DNA from: CAZDGV01 sp964505195
GTDB lineage: Bacteria > Bacteroidota > Bacteroidia > Chitinophagales > Chitinophagaceae
Direction: 5' to 3'
DNA: 26,586 nucleotides
Assembly (NCBI GenBank): GCA_964505195.1
Contig: CAZDGV010000022.1
Location: forward strand, 1-26,586
The notes beneath the pieces are model-generated. The model had not been told where the DNA came from and made no database searches. It saw only the letters and a list, made by a program, of their open reading frames with translations. Positions 1 through 7,612 of the stretch are shown here, in pieces (position 1 is the stretch's first letter; each line of letters starts with the position of its first letter). Both the position numbers and the translations under genes were made by a program.

Positions 1-1012
1 AAGTTAGTGTATTTAAAAAATCACGGTATTGTCCTTGTGAGAGTTCATATTTCATGCAGTAAAAGGTTCTAAAACCCTTTGGGAAATCAGCACTAAGGGT
101 TCCTGCAGCGCCGATAGTACTGGTGCCAGAAGTACTGGTACCCCATAAATTTCCAGCGGTTTGTCCAATTGTAATTGCATTTTCGGAAGTGATTTGCAAA
201 GGAATAGGTGCTCCGCTAATCCAAGAACCATTTGTAAAACTACCTCCTTCCATTCCGCTACTTCCAAGGAAAAAAGCGGACTGAGTTACCCGCACCATTT
301 CAATGGCAAATACCTGCACATTAATGAGGGCATCGTCACGCACACCATTGCGACCATAATTCCAGCGCAACTGCGTATTGGTGTAATTGATATCCCCGTT
401 GCGATTATTGTTGCTGTGTATAAAAACACCGAGTGCGGGATTTGTGGTAGCATTAAAGTTGGTTCCGGGCGTTTGCAAGCCGGCTTCAATGGTGCCTGCG
501 GTTGCAGTGTGTCCGTCATTGTTCAGCCAGGCATGCTCCCAAATACGGGTGCAGGTAATGGTGGCATTACTAAGTGTAGTGCTGGGGGCAGCACTCACCA
601 CAAATTGCGTGGCATTGGCTATGCTGCTTATCACAGTATTGCTTGCAAAAGCGCCTGTGCCGGATATAACCCGTACAGGCATCCCTACGCGCAAGTTGGC
701 AGTGGTGCTAACGGTAATCGTGGTGCCACTACTGGTTACATTATTCAATACCGGATCAGAGGCGCCCACTTGAAATTTTACAAACACCCATGCAGCATCC
801 CAGTTGGCTGGACCCACACTCAAACGCCAGCTGTTTTTCCAGCTGAGATTAAATTGTACTTGTGTGAAATTGGCAACATTATTCGTGCCGGCAGAAGTAT
901 TGCGTGAGGTAAGTGTTACGTTTGTTACCTGAATATCGTTTGACAACACAGGCAGAACTCTCAGGCAGAGCCAGCCCAGAAGTATGGCTTTAGGAATATG
1001 AATTTTTATCAT
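1..1012 (-). CDS. Secreted SUMF1/formylglycine-generating-enzyme-like protein, N-terminal part (cut by window edge)
   Basis: The reading frame is open on the minus strand from the ATG at 1012 to the left edge, giving 337 residues without a stop. Residues 1-24 form a Sec signal peptide (basic IHIPK, then a hydrophobic stretch ending near LPVLSND). Residues about 25-240 are a beta-rich domain with the phrases NWDAAWVFVKF, HAWLNNDGH and LRWNYGRNGV. Residues 235 onward (VFAIEMVRV, FFLGSSGMEGG, then FYCMKYELSQGQYRDFLNTL) match the start of a SUMF1/FGE-sulfatase catalytic domain, in which Bacteroidetes homologues carry this N-terminal domain. The catalytic C-terminus lies outside the window, so activity cannot be judged; many secreted relatives are not true formylglycine-generating enzymes. 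Residues 84-155 look like an inserted module (separate entry). A weak AGTTTTTG box lies 18 nt before the ATG. Confidence 0.85.
   Translation of the reverse strand, partial: MIKIHIPKAILLGWLCLRVLPVLSNDIQVTNVTLTSRNTSAGTNNVANFTQVQFNLSWKNSWRLSVGPANWDAAWVFVKFQVGASDPVLNNVTSSGTTITVSTTANLRVGMPVRVISGTGAFASNTVISSIANATQFVVSAAPSTTLSNATITCTRIWEHAWLNNDGHTATAGTIEAGLQTPGTNFNATTNPALGVFIHSNNNRNGDINYTNTQLRWNYGRNGVRDDALINVQVFAIEMVRVTQSAFFLGSSGMEGGSFTNGSWISGAPIPLQITSENAITIGQTAGNLWGTSTSGTSTIGAAGTLSADFPKGFRTFYCMKYELSQGQYRDFLNTLT
548..763 (-). other. Beta module inserted in the N-terminal domain of the SUMF1-like protein
   Basis: Residues about 84-155 of the SUMF1-like protein run from DPVLNNVTSSGTTITV through LRVGMPVRVISGTGAF to SNTVISSIANATQFVVS and LSNATITC. 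I recognise this as the short Gly/Thr/Ser/Val-rich repeat common in phage tail and bacterial surface proteins (pattern: VGM-V-GTG, V-SI-NAT-F-LS, A-L). It separates WVFVKF (residues 75-80) from WEHAWLN (158-164), which as I recall sit only a few residues apart in typical homologues. The boundaries are estimated by eye. Confidence 0.6.
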
Positions 1013-1358
1013 GGCGGGGCACGGATGTTTCAAAAACTTGTTAGCGGTACGGTTATAGAATGCGTAAAAGCAACAGACTGTATAAGTATATTTACTTCGC
1101 GGCTACTGTAAATGTACTAATGGATATATAAAAATGCAAGTACTTATACTTATATTTTAATTCAATAAATGAATACATTTATATACAAGCTTTAAAGTAT
1201 TTTATTTCTTGTGCGGTAGGTTGCCTCAATACTTCGGCTGATTTTGATTTTGGACGGTTTTTCATGTATTCAAAACAGTTCTATTTATGCTTCAACAGTT
1301 CTGCTGGGTGCGGCCGATGCAATAAATTTTATCTTTAGCCTTTATTCTATATAAACCC
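1013..1358. other. AT-rich intergenic region between divergent genes
   Basis: This 346-base stretch has no convincing gene; its short open frames have no coding character. It should hold promoters for the divergent SUMF1-like gene (minus) and barrel gene (plus). Positions 1081-1200 are very AT-rich. A perfect 10-bp inverted repeat TATAAGTATA/TATACTTATA lies at 1081-1090 and 1145-1154, with a 54-nt spacer. On the minus strand, TACATTTA (1116-1109) with CTTG 20 nt upstream (1140-1137) is a possible Bacteroidetes promoter with a leader of about 90 nt. The AGTTTTTG close to the ATG is an alternative. Confidence 0.4.
1330..1337 (+). promoter_or_regulatory. -7 promoter box (TATCTTTA) of the barrel gene
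   Basis: TATCTTTA matches 7 of 8 positions of the Bacteroidetes -7 element TAnnTTTG. It ends 21 nt before the CTG at 1359, the same distance seen upstream of several other genes here (rpmB, rplU, dxr). No good -33 TTTG is visible at the expected distance (GGTG at 1307-1310). If real, transcription starts near 1343, which excludes any start codon upstream of that point. Confidence 0.4.
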
Positions 1359-4300
1359 CTGCTTATCAGAAAGCTGCTGATTGTCCTGGTTCTGCTTTGC
1401 GATGCCCTGCACCTGCAGGGACAACAGCCCGCGCCGCTTTCTAATTGGCGTACGCGTATCATTCCTGCAAAAGGAATGGTCCAGCTCGATACCCTTAGCA
1501 TCATCCCGCAATCGGTCCGCATGCCTGGCGTGAACCCTGCTGCTTACCGCATAGATGAAATCAATGCCCGCCTTACCTGGCTGCAGCCGCTGCCCACTGA
1601 TTCGGTGAACGTAATCTACCGTGTATTCTCTTTTCGGCTCAATCGGCCGGTATCGGGTTTTTCCTACGACAGCATCAAAAACAATTTCATCACAAAGCCC
1701 ATCGGGGGCAATCGCTTTGGGGATGCTAACCCAATTGGCTTCGATTTTGGACAGGTAAACTATGCGGGCAGCTTCGGAAGGGGCATTGCATTTGGTAACA
1801 ACCAAGATGCCGTACTCAACTCATCACTTAACCTGCAAATCAATGGTATGATTGGCGACAGCATGATGCTGGCGGCTGCCATTACCGACAACAATATTCC
1901 CATACAAGCGGAAGGCAATACCCAACAGCTCAATGAATTCGACCGCGTGTGGATTCAACTCAAAAAACGCGGCTGGGAACTCAACCTGGGCGATATTGAT
2001 ATCCGACGCACCGATGCCTATTTCCTGAGTTTTTTCAAACGCCTTCAGGGTATATCCTATCTGCAGGAAAACAAATTAGGCGGTACTGCCAAAAATCAGC
2101 TGCTGGTGAGTGGTGCGGTGGCTAAAGGAAAATTTACCCGCAATGTGTTTCAGGGGCTGGAAGGCAATCAGGGTCCTTACCGACTGCAGGGTGCCAATGG
2201 CGAACAATTCTTTATTGTACTTGCCGGTACCGAAAGGGTTTTTATTGACGGCGAACCGATGGTGCGCGGGGAAGACCGCGATTATGTCATCAATTACAAC
2301 ACGGCAGAAATCACTTTCACACCCCGGCGCATGATCAACAAAGACCGAAGGATTCAAGTGGAATTTGAATATGCAGATCGCAATTTTCTCAATGCACAAA
2401 TTTTTGCAGGCAATGAATTGCAAGTAAACGAGCGATTACGTTTGCGCGTGAATGCTTTCTCCAATGCAGATTCCCGCAATACGGCGATCAATCAGGTACT
2501 GGATCCGAAACAAAAACAATTTCTCGCCGATATCGGTGATGGTATTGCCAATGCTTTTTATCCCACTGCCGTTCGCGATAGTTTTGCAGCGAACAAAATA
2601 CTTTATCGCCTCACTGATTCTACTACCAATGGCATTCGCTATGATTCTGTTTTTGTATTCAGTACCGATGCTGCGCTAGCGCTTTACAGCGTGGCTTTTA
2701 CCGATGTAGGTGTAGGCAACGGTGATTACCTTGCCGAAGCTGCAGGTGCCAATGGTCGCACTTTTCGATGGGTGGCACCGGTGAACGGTATTCGTCAGGG
2801 GCGCTTCGCACCGGTTACGCAGCTGGTGGCGCCACGCACGCAGCAAATGGTTTCGATTGGTGCCGATCATCAGCTTTCGCAAAACACAAAACTCAGTACT
2901 GAAATTGCTGTGAGTCGCTTTGATGTAAATACGCTCTCGTCGCGTGATAAAGGCAACGATGCAGGCTGGGCAGGACGATTACAACTGACACATGAGGATG
3001 CCATCGGGCCGAAGCAAAAGAATGCTTATCGCTACCGGGGTAATCTGTCGGTGGAATACGTAGCTGATCGCTTCCGCGCACTCGAACGCTTAAGGCCTGT
3101 TGAATTTACCCGTGAATGGGGCTTGCCCATTTTTCTGCAGCAGGAACGCGAAATCATTGCACAGGGTGGGGTGGAGCTCATCAGTCCCACGCAAAATAAA
3201 ATCGGGTACGATTTACAGCATTACCGCCGCGGCACCCTCTTCAGCGGTATGCGCCATCGTTTTCAGCAAACCCTGCAGCATCGTGGCTGGCAGTGGAATG
3301 CATTGGTGAACTATGCGGGGATCGACAGCGGCCTCAACCGGGGATTTTTTCTTCGTCCGCAGTTTGATTTGAAGAAGCGCCTCGAAAAGCTCGGCAAGAT
3401 GGAGCTGGGTGCACAGTATTATCTTGAAAACAATCGTCAACGGTATCGCCTTACCGATACACTTACCCGCATGAGCTTTGAATGGGATACCTGGACGCTC
3501 TACCTGCGTTCGCCCGAAGCGGCCAACCGCTGGGGTTTGAATTTCTTCACGCGGCGCGATAAACTTCCCTTCGGAAAAAACATGGAGCAGACCGATCGCA
3601 GCTTTAACTACAATGCCTATTTCGAATGGATGTCGAATGAAAAGCATCAGCTGCGGATCAATGCCACATTGCGCAATCTGCAAGTTTATAACACGCAGCT
3701 CAGTGGATTACAGCCCGAAAAAACCTTGCTGGGCCGTGCCGAATACAATATCAGCGAATGGAAGGGCATGCTGGTGGGAAGCTTGCTTTACGAAACAGGT
3801 GCAGGCCAGGAACAGCGCAGGGATTTTTCTTTTTTGGAAGTGCCCGCCGGGCAGGGTGAGTTTACCTGGCGCGACTACAACAATGACGGCATACCGCAGC
3901 TCAATGAATTTGAAATTGCACAGTTTCGCGATCAGGCACGCTATATCCGCATTTTTACACCTACGCTTGATTTTATCCGAGCGGGTTATGCGCAATTCAA
4001 TTATAGCATACAGCTGAATCCGCGCAATCTTATCCAGTCGAGCGACGCCTCTACCTTTGCTAAATTTTTGGCAAGGTTTTCGGCACAGTCGGGCTTGCAG
4101 ATCAATAAAAAAGAAACGGCAGGAAAGGGATTGCTAACGCAACCCTTCTCGCGGCCGGCTTCTGATACCGGCTTGATTTTGCTTAATGCCGTTTTCAACA
4201 ACACGCTCTTTTACAACCGCACCAGTACCGTTTGGGGTTTTGATCTTACGCATCTTGCCAGCACCAATCGTTCTATTTTAACTTACGGACTGGAAACGCG

Positions 4301-4829
4301 TAGTCTGCGTGATCTCAGCCATCGACTGCGCTGGAACATCAACAAGCATTTTTTATCGCAGCTGCAAACCAAGTGGGTTCGTAATGCGCTCACCACGCCT
4401 GGCTTCGCCAATCGGAATTTTGAATTGCAGCAATGGTCGCTTGAACCCAATCTGAGTTATCAGGAGGGCACGAAGTATCGCTTATCGCTCGCCTATAAGT
4501 ATGAAGAAAAACAAAACCTGCAGGGCGAGGGTGAAAGCGCACTCAATCATGCCCTCACCGCCGAAGGGCGCTACAACGTACTCAGCAGCAGCACCGTGAA
4601 TGCACGGTTTCAATTAAATAGCATTCGCTTCACTGGCGGTTCACTGAACAGCACTGTCGCCTATATCATGCTCGATGCTTTGCTTCCCGGCACCAACTAT
4701 TTGTGGAATATAGATGTGACGCGCCGACTTTCCGGCAATATTGAACTGAGTTTTCAGTATGATGGCCGCAAGCCGGGTAGCGGCAGAACCATCCACACCG
4801 GCAGGGCATCGCTCAGGGCTTTATTTTAA
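1359..4829 (+). CDS. Very large outer-membrane beta-barrel-like protein, probable non-ATG start
   Basis: The frame is open from 1326 to the stop at 4829. From the CTG at 1359 it encodes 1156 residues. The first 26 look like a signal peptide (LIRK, then LLIVLVLLCDALHLQG, with cleavage near GQQ), but no ATG, GTG or TTG precedes it in frame. The first ATG (1476) is past the signal, so translation from there would give an unexported protein. CTG 1359 is chosen because it lies 21 nt after a -7 box; ATT 1344 is the other option. Around residue 300 the phrase DYVINYNTAEITFT then RRIQVEFEYADRNF matches a motif of large Bacteroidetes surface/outer-membrane proteins. The remainder is rich in alternating aromatic and polar strands, and the chain ends in RALF with a terminal Phe, as BamA substrates do. 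I do not recognise a named family; SprA-like secretion components are much longer. Its role is unknown. Confidence 0.8.
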   Translation: MLIRKLLIVLVLLCDALHLQGQQPAPLSNWRTRIIPAKGMVQLDTLSIIPQSVRMPGVNPAAYRIDEINARLTWLQPLPTDSVNVIYRVFSFRLNRPVSGFSYDSIKNNFITKPIGGNRFGDANPIGFDFGQVNYAGSFGRGIAFGNNQDAVLNSSLNLQINGMIGDSMMLAAAITDNNIPIQAEGNTQQLNEFDRVWIQLKKRGWELNLGDIDIRRTDAYFLSFFKRLQGISYLQENKLGGTAKNQLLVSGAVAKGKFTRNVFQGLEGNQGPYRLQGANGEQFFIVLAGTERVFIDGEPMVRGEDRDYVINYNTAEITFTPRRMINKDRRIQVEFEYADRNFLNAQIFAGNELQVNERLRLRVNAFSNADSRNTAINQVLDPKQKQFLADIGDGIANAFYPTAVRDSFAANKILYRLTDSTTNGIRYDSVFVFSTDAALALYSVAFTDVGVGNGDYLAEAAGANGRTFRWVAPVNGIRQGRFAPVTQLVAPRTQQMVSIGADHQLSQNTKLSTEIAVSRFDVNTLSSRDKGNDAGWAGRLQLTHEDAIGPKQKNAYRYRGNLSVEYVADRFRALERLRPVEFTREWGLPIFLQQEREIIAQGGVELISPTQNKIGYDLQHYRRGTLFSGMRHRFQQTLQHRGWQWNALVNYAGIDSGLNRGFFLRPQFDLKKRLEKLGKMELGAQYYLENNRQRYRLTDTLTRMSFEWDTWTLYLRSPEAANRWGLNFFTRRDKLPFGKNMEQTDRSFNYNAYFEWMSNEKHQLRINATLRNLQVYNTQLSGLQPEKTLLGRAEYNISEWKGMLVGSLLYETGAGQEQRRDFSFLEVPAGQGEFTWRDYNNDGIPQLNEFEIAQFRDQARYIRIFTPTLDFIRAGYAQFNYSIQLNPRNLIQSSDASTFAKFLARFSAQSGLQINKKETAGKGLLTQPFSRPASDTGLILLNAVFNNTLFYNRTSTVWGFDLTHLASTNRSILTYGLETRSLRDLSHRLRWNINKHFLSQLQTKWVRNALTTPGFANRNFELQQWSLEPNLSYQEGTKYRLSLAYKYEEKQNLQGEGESALNHALTAEGRYNVLSSSTVNARFQLNSIRFTGGSLNSTVAYIMLDALLPGTNYLWNIDVTRRLSGNIELSFQYDGRKPGSGRTIHTGRASLRALF

Positions 4830-4840
4830 AATGCACTGAA

Positions 4841-5797
4841 TTATTTCAAGGTCTTCTCTACTTCGCCAATTCGAAATCCGTTGTGATATACTTCGATGAT
4901 GTACAAGCCCGGCGAAAAACGTTTGCCAGGCTTCCAGTCGCTTTGCACCTGCATGGTTTCTCCCGCTTTGAATGCAACGGTTTGTTTTTGTGTATAAAGT
5001 CGTTCCCCTTCGCGGCGTGTGGTGAAGCGGCCGCTGCCGAGGGTTTCGTCTGTAACTACCTGTCCGAAAGGATCGGTTACAATGATATACACATCTTGAT
5101 TACCTCCTTCATTCACGCGATTATACACATCAAAGCTGCAGCGCAGCAGCGTGGTTCTTCTCGCGTTACCGGTTTCCTTTTCTTTGCCGCTGGCTTTTTC
5201 ATGCAAGGCCGTCAACTGAATATTGTTGGCGACCAGCGTGGAAGCGATATCGAGTTTTTCTTCTGCCCGCTGCTGTGCATTGCGTGTTACTTCATATCGT
5301 TCCTGCAGCATTGCCTTTTGTGCGGCGATGGTTTCTTTTTCGCTTGTTAGCGCGGTGTTTTGAATACGCAGTGTCATAATGCTATCCACATAACCATTGA
5401 TGGTTTCATTCAGTGCACTGATGAGCCGCTTTGCTTCTGCAAGTTCTTCCGCACTCGCTTTTTCTTTACTGAGCAAGGTGTTGATGCGCTGTTTCATGTT
5501 TTCAATTTCACGGTTGCGAATTCGCACCATGCTGTCCATACCGGTGTTCATCACCGTTAGCTCATCGATCCGCTGCAGGGTTTGGCGGTAATCGCCCTCC
5601 AGTGCTGCCTTACTTGAATCGGAAAGGAGCAGTTGTGTTTGCAGGCGATCGGTTTCTTTTCTGCTCCGTGCATCATTGGTGAAAAAATAAATCCAGCTGC
5701 CCGCCAGTATTACCAGCAGTAAGATGGGTAGCCATTTTTTTTGTTTGCTTTCAGGCTGATTTTGGCTTGCTCCTGAAAATTCACTTGCTTTTTGCAT
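4841..5797 (-). CDS. Membrane-anchored coiled-coil protein of unknown function
   Basis: This 318-residue protein has three parts. A short polar N-terminus (residues 1-21) precedes one transmembrane segment (about 22-39, LPILLLVILAGSWIYFF). A long Glu/Lys/Gln-rich stretch (about 44-205) with heptad-like spacing should form a coiled coil. A C-terminal beta domain (about 215-318) contains the phrases DVYIIVTDPFGQVV, FKAGETMQVQSDWKPGKRFSPG and LYIIEVYHNGFRIGEVEKTL. The coiled coil is most likely periplasmic, with the C-terminal domain beyond it. Proteins of this shape are common hypotheticals in Bacteroidetes; I cannot name a function. It converges with the barrel gene (11-bp gap), which gives no evidence of shared function, and diverges from the exonuclease gene through a palindromic promoter-like site. 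Confidence 0.8.
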   Translation of the reverse strand: MQKASEFSGASQNQPESKQKKWLPILLLVILAGSWIYFFTNDARSRKETDRLQTQLLLSDSSKAALEGDYRQTLQRIDELTVMNTGMDSMVRIRNREIENMKQRINTLLSKEKASAEELAEAKRLISALNETINGYVDSIMTLRIQNTALTSEKETIAAQKAMLQERYEVTRNAQQRAEEKLDIASTLVANNIQLTALHEKASGKEKETGNARRTTLLRCSFDVYNRVNEGGNQDVYIIVTDPFGQVVTDETLGSGRFTTRREGERLYTQKQTVAFKAGETMQVQSDWKPGKRFSPGLYIIEVYHNGFRIGEVEKTLK

Positions 5798-5818
5798 GAT
5801 ATTATAATAGGTTTAATG

Positions 5819-5830
5819 GCTAAATTTAGC
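5819..5830. promoter_or_regulatory. Palindromic -7 box between divergent genes
   Basis: GCTAAATTTAGC is a perfect 12-bp palindrome in the 35-bp gap between divergent genes. Its core TAAATTTA matches TAnnTTTG at 7 of 8 positions on both strands. On the minus strand it ends 23 nt before the ATG at 5797, the normal spacing in this window. On the plus strand it ends only 4 nt before the ATG at 5833, which would give a leaderless transcript or a start further in. No clear -33 element is seen on either side. Confidence 0.4.
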
Positions 5831-5832
5831 GC

Positions 5833-6567
5833 ATGACCCCCCAGTATTTACATGACGCCGGTCAACTCATGGTGATCGACATTGAAACCGTACCGCAGTA
5901 TTCCCATTTTGCATCGGTACCACCTGATTGGCAGCAACTGTGGACGGAAAAAATTTCCAAGCTCCTGCCTGAGGGCATGGAGGCAGCAGATGTGTATGAT
6001 GCGAGAGCAGGCATTTTGGCTGAGTTTGGGAGAATTGTTTGCATCAGCACAGGCATTTTTTACAACGATAAGGCAGGGAGAACTTGCTTTCGGATTAAAT
6101 CCTTTTACAACGAAGATGAACAAACCTTGCTGTCGGAATTTGTTGCAGCAGCTGGCGCCTATGTGCAACAACACCGGCAGGTTTCTTTTGCAGGGCATAA
6201 TATCCGCGAATTTGATATTCCATACATCTGTCGCCGTATGCTCATGAATGGGATGGCTTTACCCGCATTTTTAGATTTTACGGGAAAGAAACCGTGGGAA
6301 GTGAAGATGGTGGACACCCTGCAGATGTGGAAGTTTGGCGATTACAAGCATTACACTTCGCTGCGCTTACTCACGGCCTGTTTGAATGTTCCATCACCGA
6401 AAAACGAGCTCGACGGCAGCAAAGTGCGGGAAGTGTATTATGTCGAAAAGAATTTACCTTCTATCGTTTCGTATTGTCAGGGTGATGTGGTGGCCGTTGC
6501 CAATTTGATTCAGCGCATGCAAAATTTGCCCGTCTTGCCCGATGCGAATATTTTTGTCGCTCAATAA
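5833..6567 (+). CDS. PolB-like predicted 3'-5' exonuclease (DnaQ-fold, DNA_pol_B_exo2 family)
   Basis: The 244-residue protein has the three exonuclease motifs of the RNase H-like DEDDy group: Exo I as D16-I-E18 in VIDIETVP, Exo II around D128 in GHNIREFDIPYICRRML, and Exo III as Y214-x3-D218 in YCQGDVVAV. All four acidic metal ligands and the tyrosine are present, so it is likely active on single-stranded DNA 3' ends; the cellular substrate is unknown. Length and motif spacing fit the DNA_pol_B_exo2 family (PF10108). It lies 5 bp upstream of holA and is probably cotranscribed with it, which hints at a role near the replisome but does not prove it. ATG 5833 is used; Met13 (5869) immediately before the Exo I strand is an alternative start. 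Confidence 0.88.
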   Translation: MTPQYLHDAGQLMVIDIETVPQYSHFASVPPDWQQLWTEKISKLLPEGMEAADVYDARAGILAEFGRIVCISTGIFYNDKAGRTCFRIKSFYNEDEQTLLSEFVAAAGAYVQQHRQVSFAGHNIREFDIPYICRRMLMNGMALPAFLDFTGKKPWEVKMVDTLQMWKFGDYKHYTSLRLLTACLNVPSPKNELDGSKVREVYYVEKNLPSIVSYCQGDVVAVANLIQRMQNLPVLPDANIFVAQ

Positions 6568-6572
6568 CCCGC

Positions 6573-7568
6573 ATGTCAGCCACCAAAATTTTGTCGGAAT
6601 GGAAGAAGCAGCAATTCAAACCTGTGTATTGGCTGGAAGGGGAGGAAGCGTATTACATTGATTTGCTGGTAAATTATGCAGAACATCATTTGCTCAGTGA
6701 AGCCGATGCCGGATTTAATCTTACCCTGTTTTACGGAAAAGATGCTTCATGGGCGGATGTTGTCAATGCCTGCAGGCGGTACCCCATGTTTGCAGAACGC
6801 CAGGTGGTGATACTGAAAGAAGCGCAGCAAATGCGAGAGCTCGACAAACTCGAATCCTACATTGCACAGCCACAGCCCACCACCGTTTTTATTGTTGCCC
6901 ATAAGGAGAAAAAACTCGACGGCAGAAGCAGTATGGCAAAGCTGCTCAAAAAAAATGCGGAAGTGTTTTTGAGTGAAAAGCTGTACGATAATAAAGTGCC
7001 CGCATGGATACAGGAGCTGGCGGAAGAAAAAGGATATCAAATCAATCAGAAAGCGGTACAGCTGCTCGCCGACCATATCGGAAATGATCTGAGTCGCATT
7101 GCCAACGAGCTGGAAAAGTTGATGGTGAATGTGCCGGAGAAATCTACCATCACCGAAGCCCAAATTGAAACATATGTAGGCATTAGTAAGGAGTACAATG
7201 TATTTGAACTGCAAGCGGCCATTGGCAGAAAAGATCTTCCTAAAGCGATTCAGATCATACAGTATTTCGAAGGCAATCCCAAAGCCGCACCCATACAGCT
7301 GGTACTACCCTCGCTCTATAGTTTTTTCTCTAAAACCTATATGCTTTTTGGTTTGCAGGGCGATGATAAAACTTTGGCGGCCCAGATGGGCATCCATCCT
7401 TTTTTCCTGAAAGATTATCGCCAGGCGGCAAGCATCTACGGTTTTCCCGGCATTGAAACGGCCATTTTGCTTTTGCAGTCTTATAATCTCCGCGCCGTGG
7501 GAGTAAACGATGCCGGCACACCCGATGCAGCCTTGCTGAAGGAGATGCTTTGTAAGCTCATGGCCTGA
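6573..7568 (+). CDS. holA: DNA polymerase III delta subunit
   Basis: This 331-residue protein has the layout of the clamp-loader delta subunit, which opens the beta sliding clamp and loads it on primed DNA. The N-terminal region contains KPVYWLEGEEAYYIDLLVNY (residues 16-35), in the place of a degenerate P-loop, as expected for delta. VVILKEAQQM and TTVFIVAHKEKKLDGR follow, then the helical domain ADHIGNDLSRIANELEKLMV (about 168-187) and the C-terminal collar domain (FELQAAIGRKDLPKAIQII onward). Sequence conservation in delta is low, but the order of phrases and the length fit well. It follows the exonuclease by 5 bp and is probably translated from the same transcript. Confidence 0.93.
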   Translation: MSATKILSEWKKQQFKPVYWLEGEEAYYIDLLVNYAEHHLLSEADAGFNLTLFYGKDASWADVVNACRRYPMFAERQVVILKEAQQMRELDKLESYIAQPQPTTVFIVAHKEKKLDGRSSMAKLLKKNAEVFLSEKLYDNKVPAWIQELAEEKGYQINQKAVQLLADHIGNDLSRIANELEKLMVNVPEKSTITEAQIETYVGISKEYNVFELQAAIGRKDLPKAIQIIQYFEGNPKAAPIQLVLPSLYSFFSKTYMLFGLQGDDKTLAAQMGIHPFFLKDYRQAASIYGFPGIETAILLLQSYNLRAVGVNDAGTPDAALLKEMLCKLMA

Positions 7569-7590
7569 TCTGCATCACCCTTTTTGCGCT

Positions 7591-7598
7591 TAACTTTG
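7591..7598 (+). promoter_or_regulatory. -7 promoter box (TAACTTTG) of the phosphohexomutase gene
   Basis: TAACTTTG is an exact match to TAnnTTTG, in the 44-bp gap after holA, ending 14 nt before the ATG at 7613. The -33 position has no clear TTTG, so strength is uncertain. It suggests the mutase and the following cysteine desulfurase can be transcribed separately from holA. Confidence 0.45.
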
Positions 7599-7612
7599 CA
7601 CAAATTTTTTCG

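Noticed and set aside
161..907. Plus-strand open frame of 248 codons, and another at 387-773
   Set aside because: Both are antisense shadows of the SUMF1-like gene, whose minus-strand translation has a signal peptide and recognisable domain phrases; the shadows have low-complexity Gly/Ala/Ile composition.
1347..1805. Minus-strand open frame of 152 codons
   Set aside because: Antisense to the start of the barrel gene, with no family resemblance; the plus-strand frame is over 1100 residues long.
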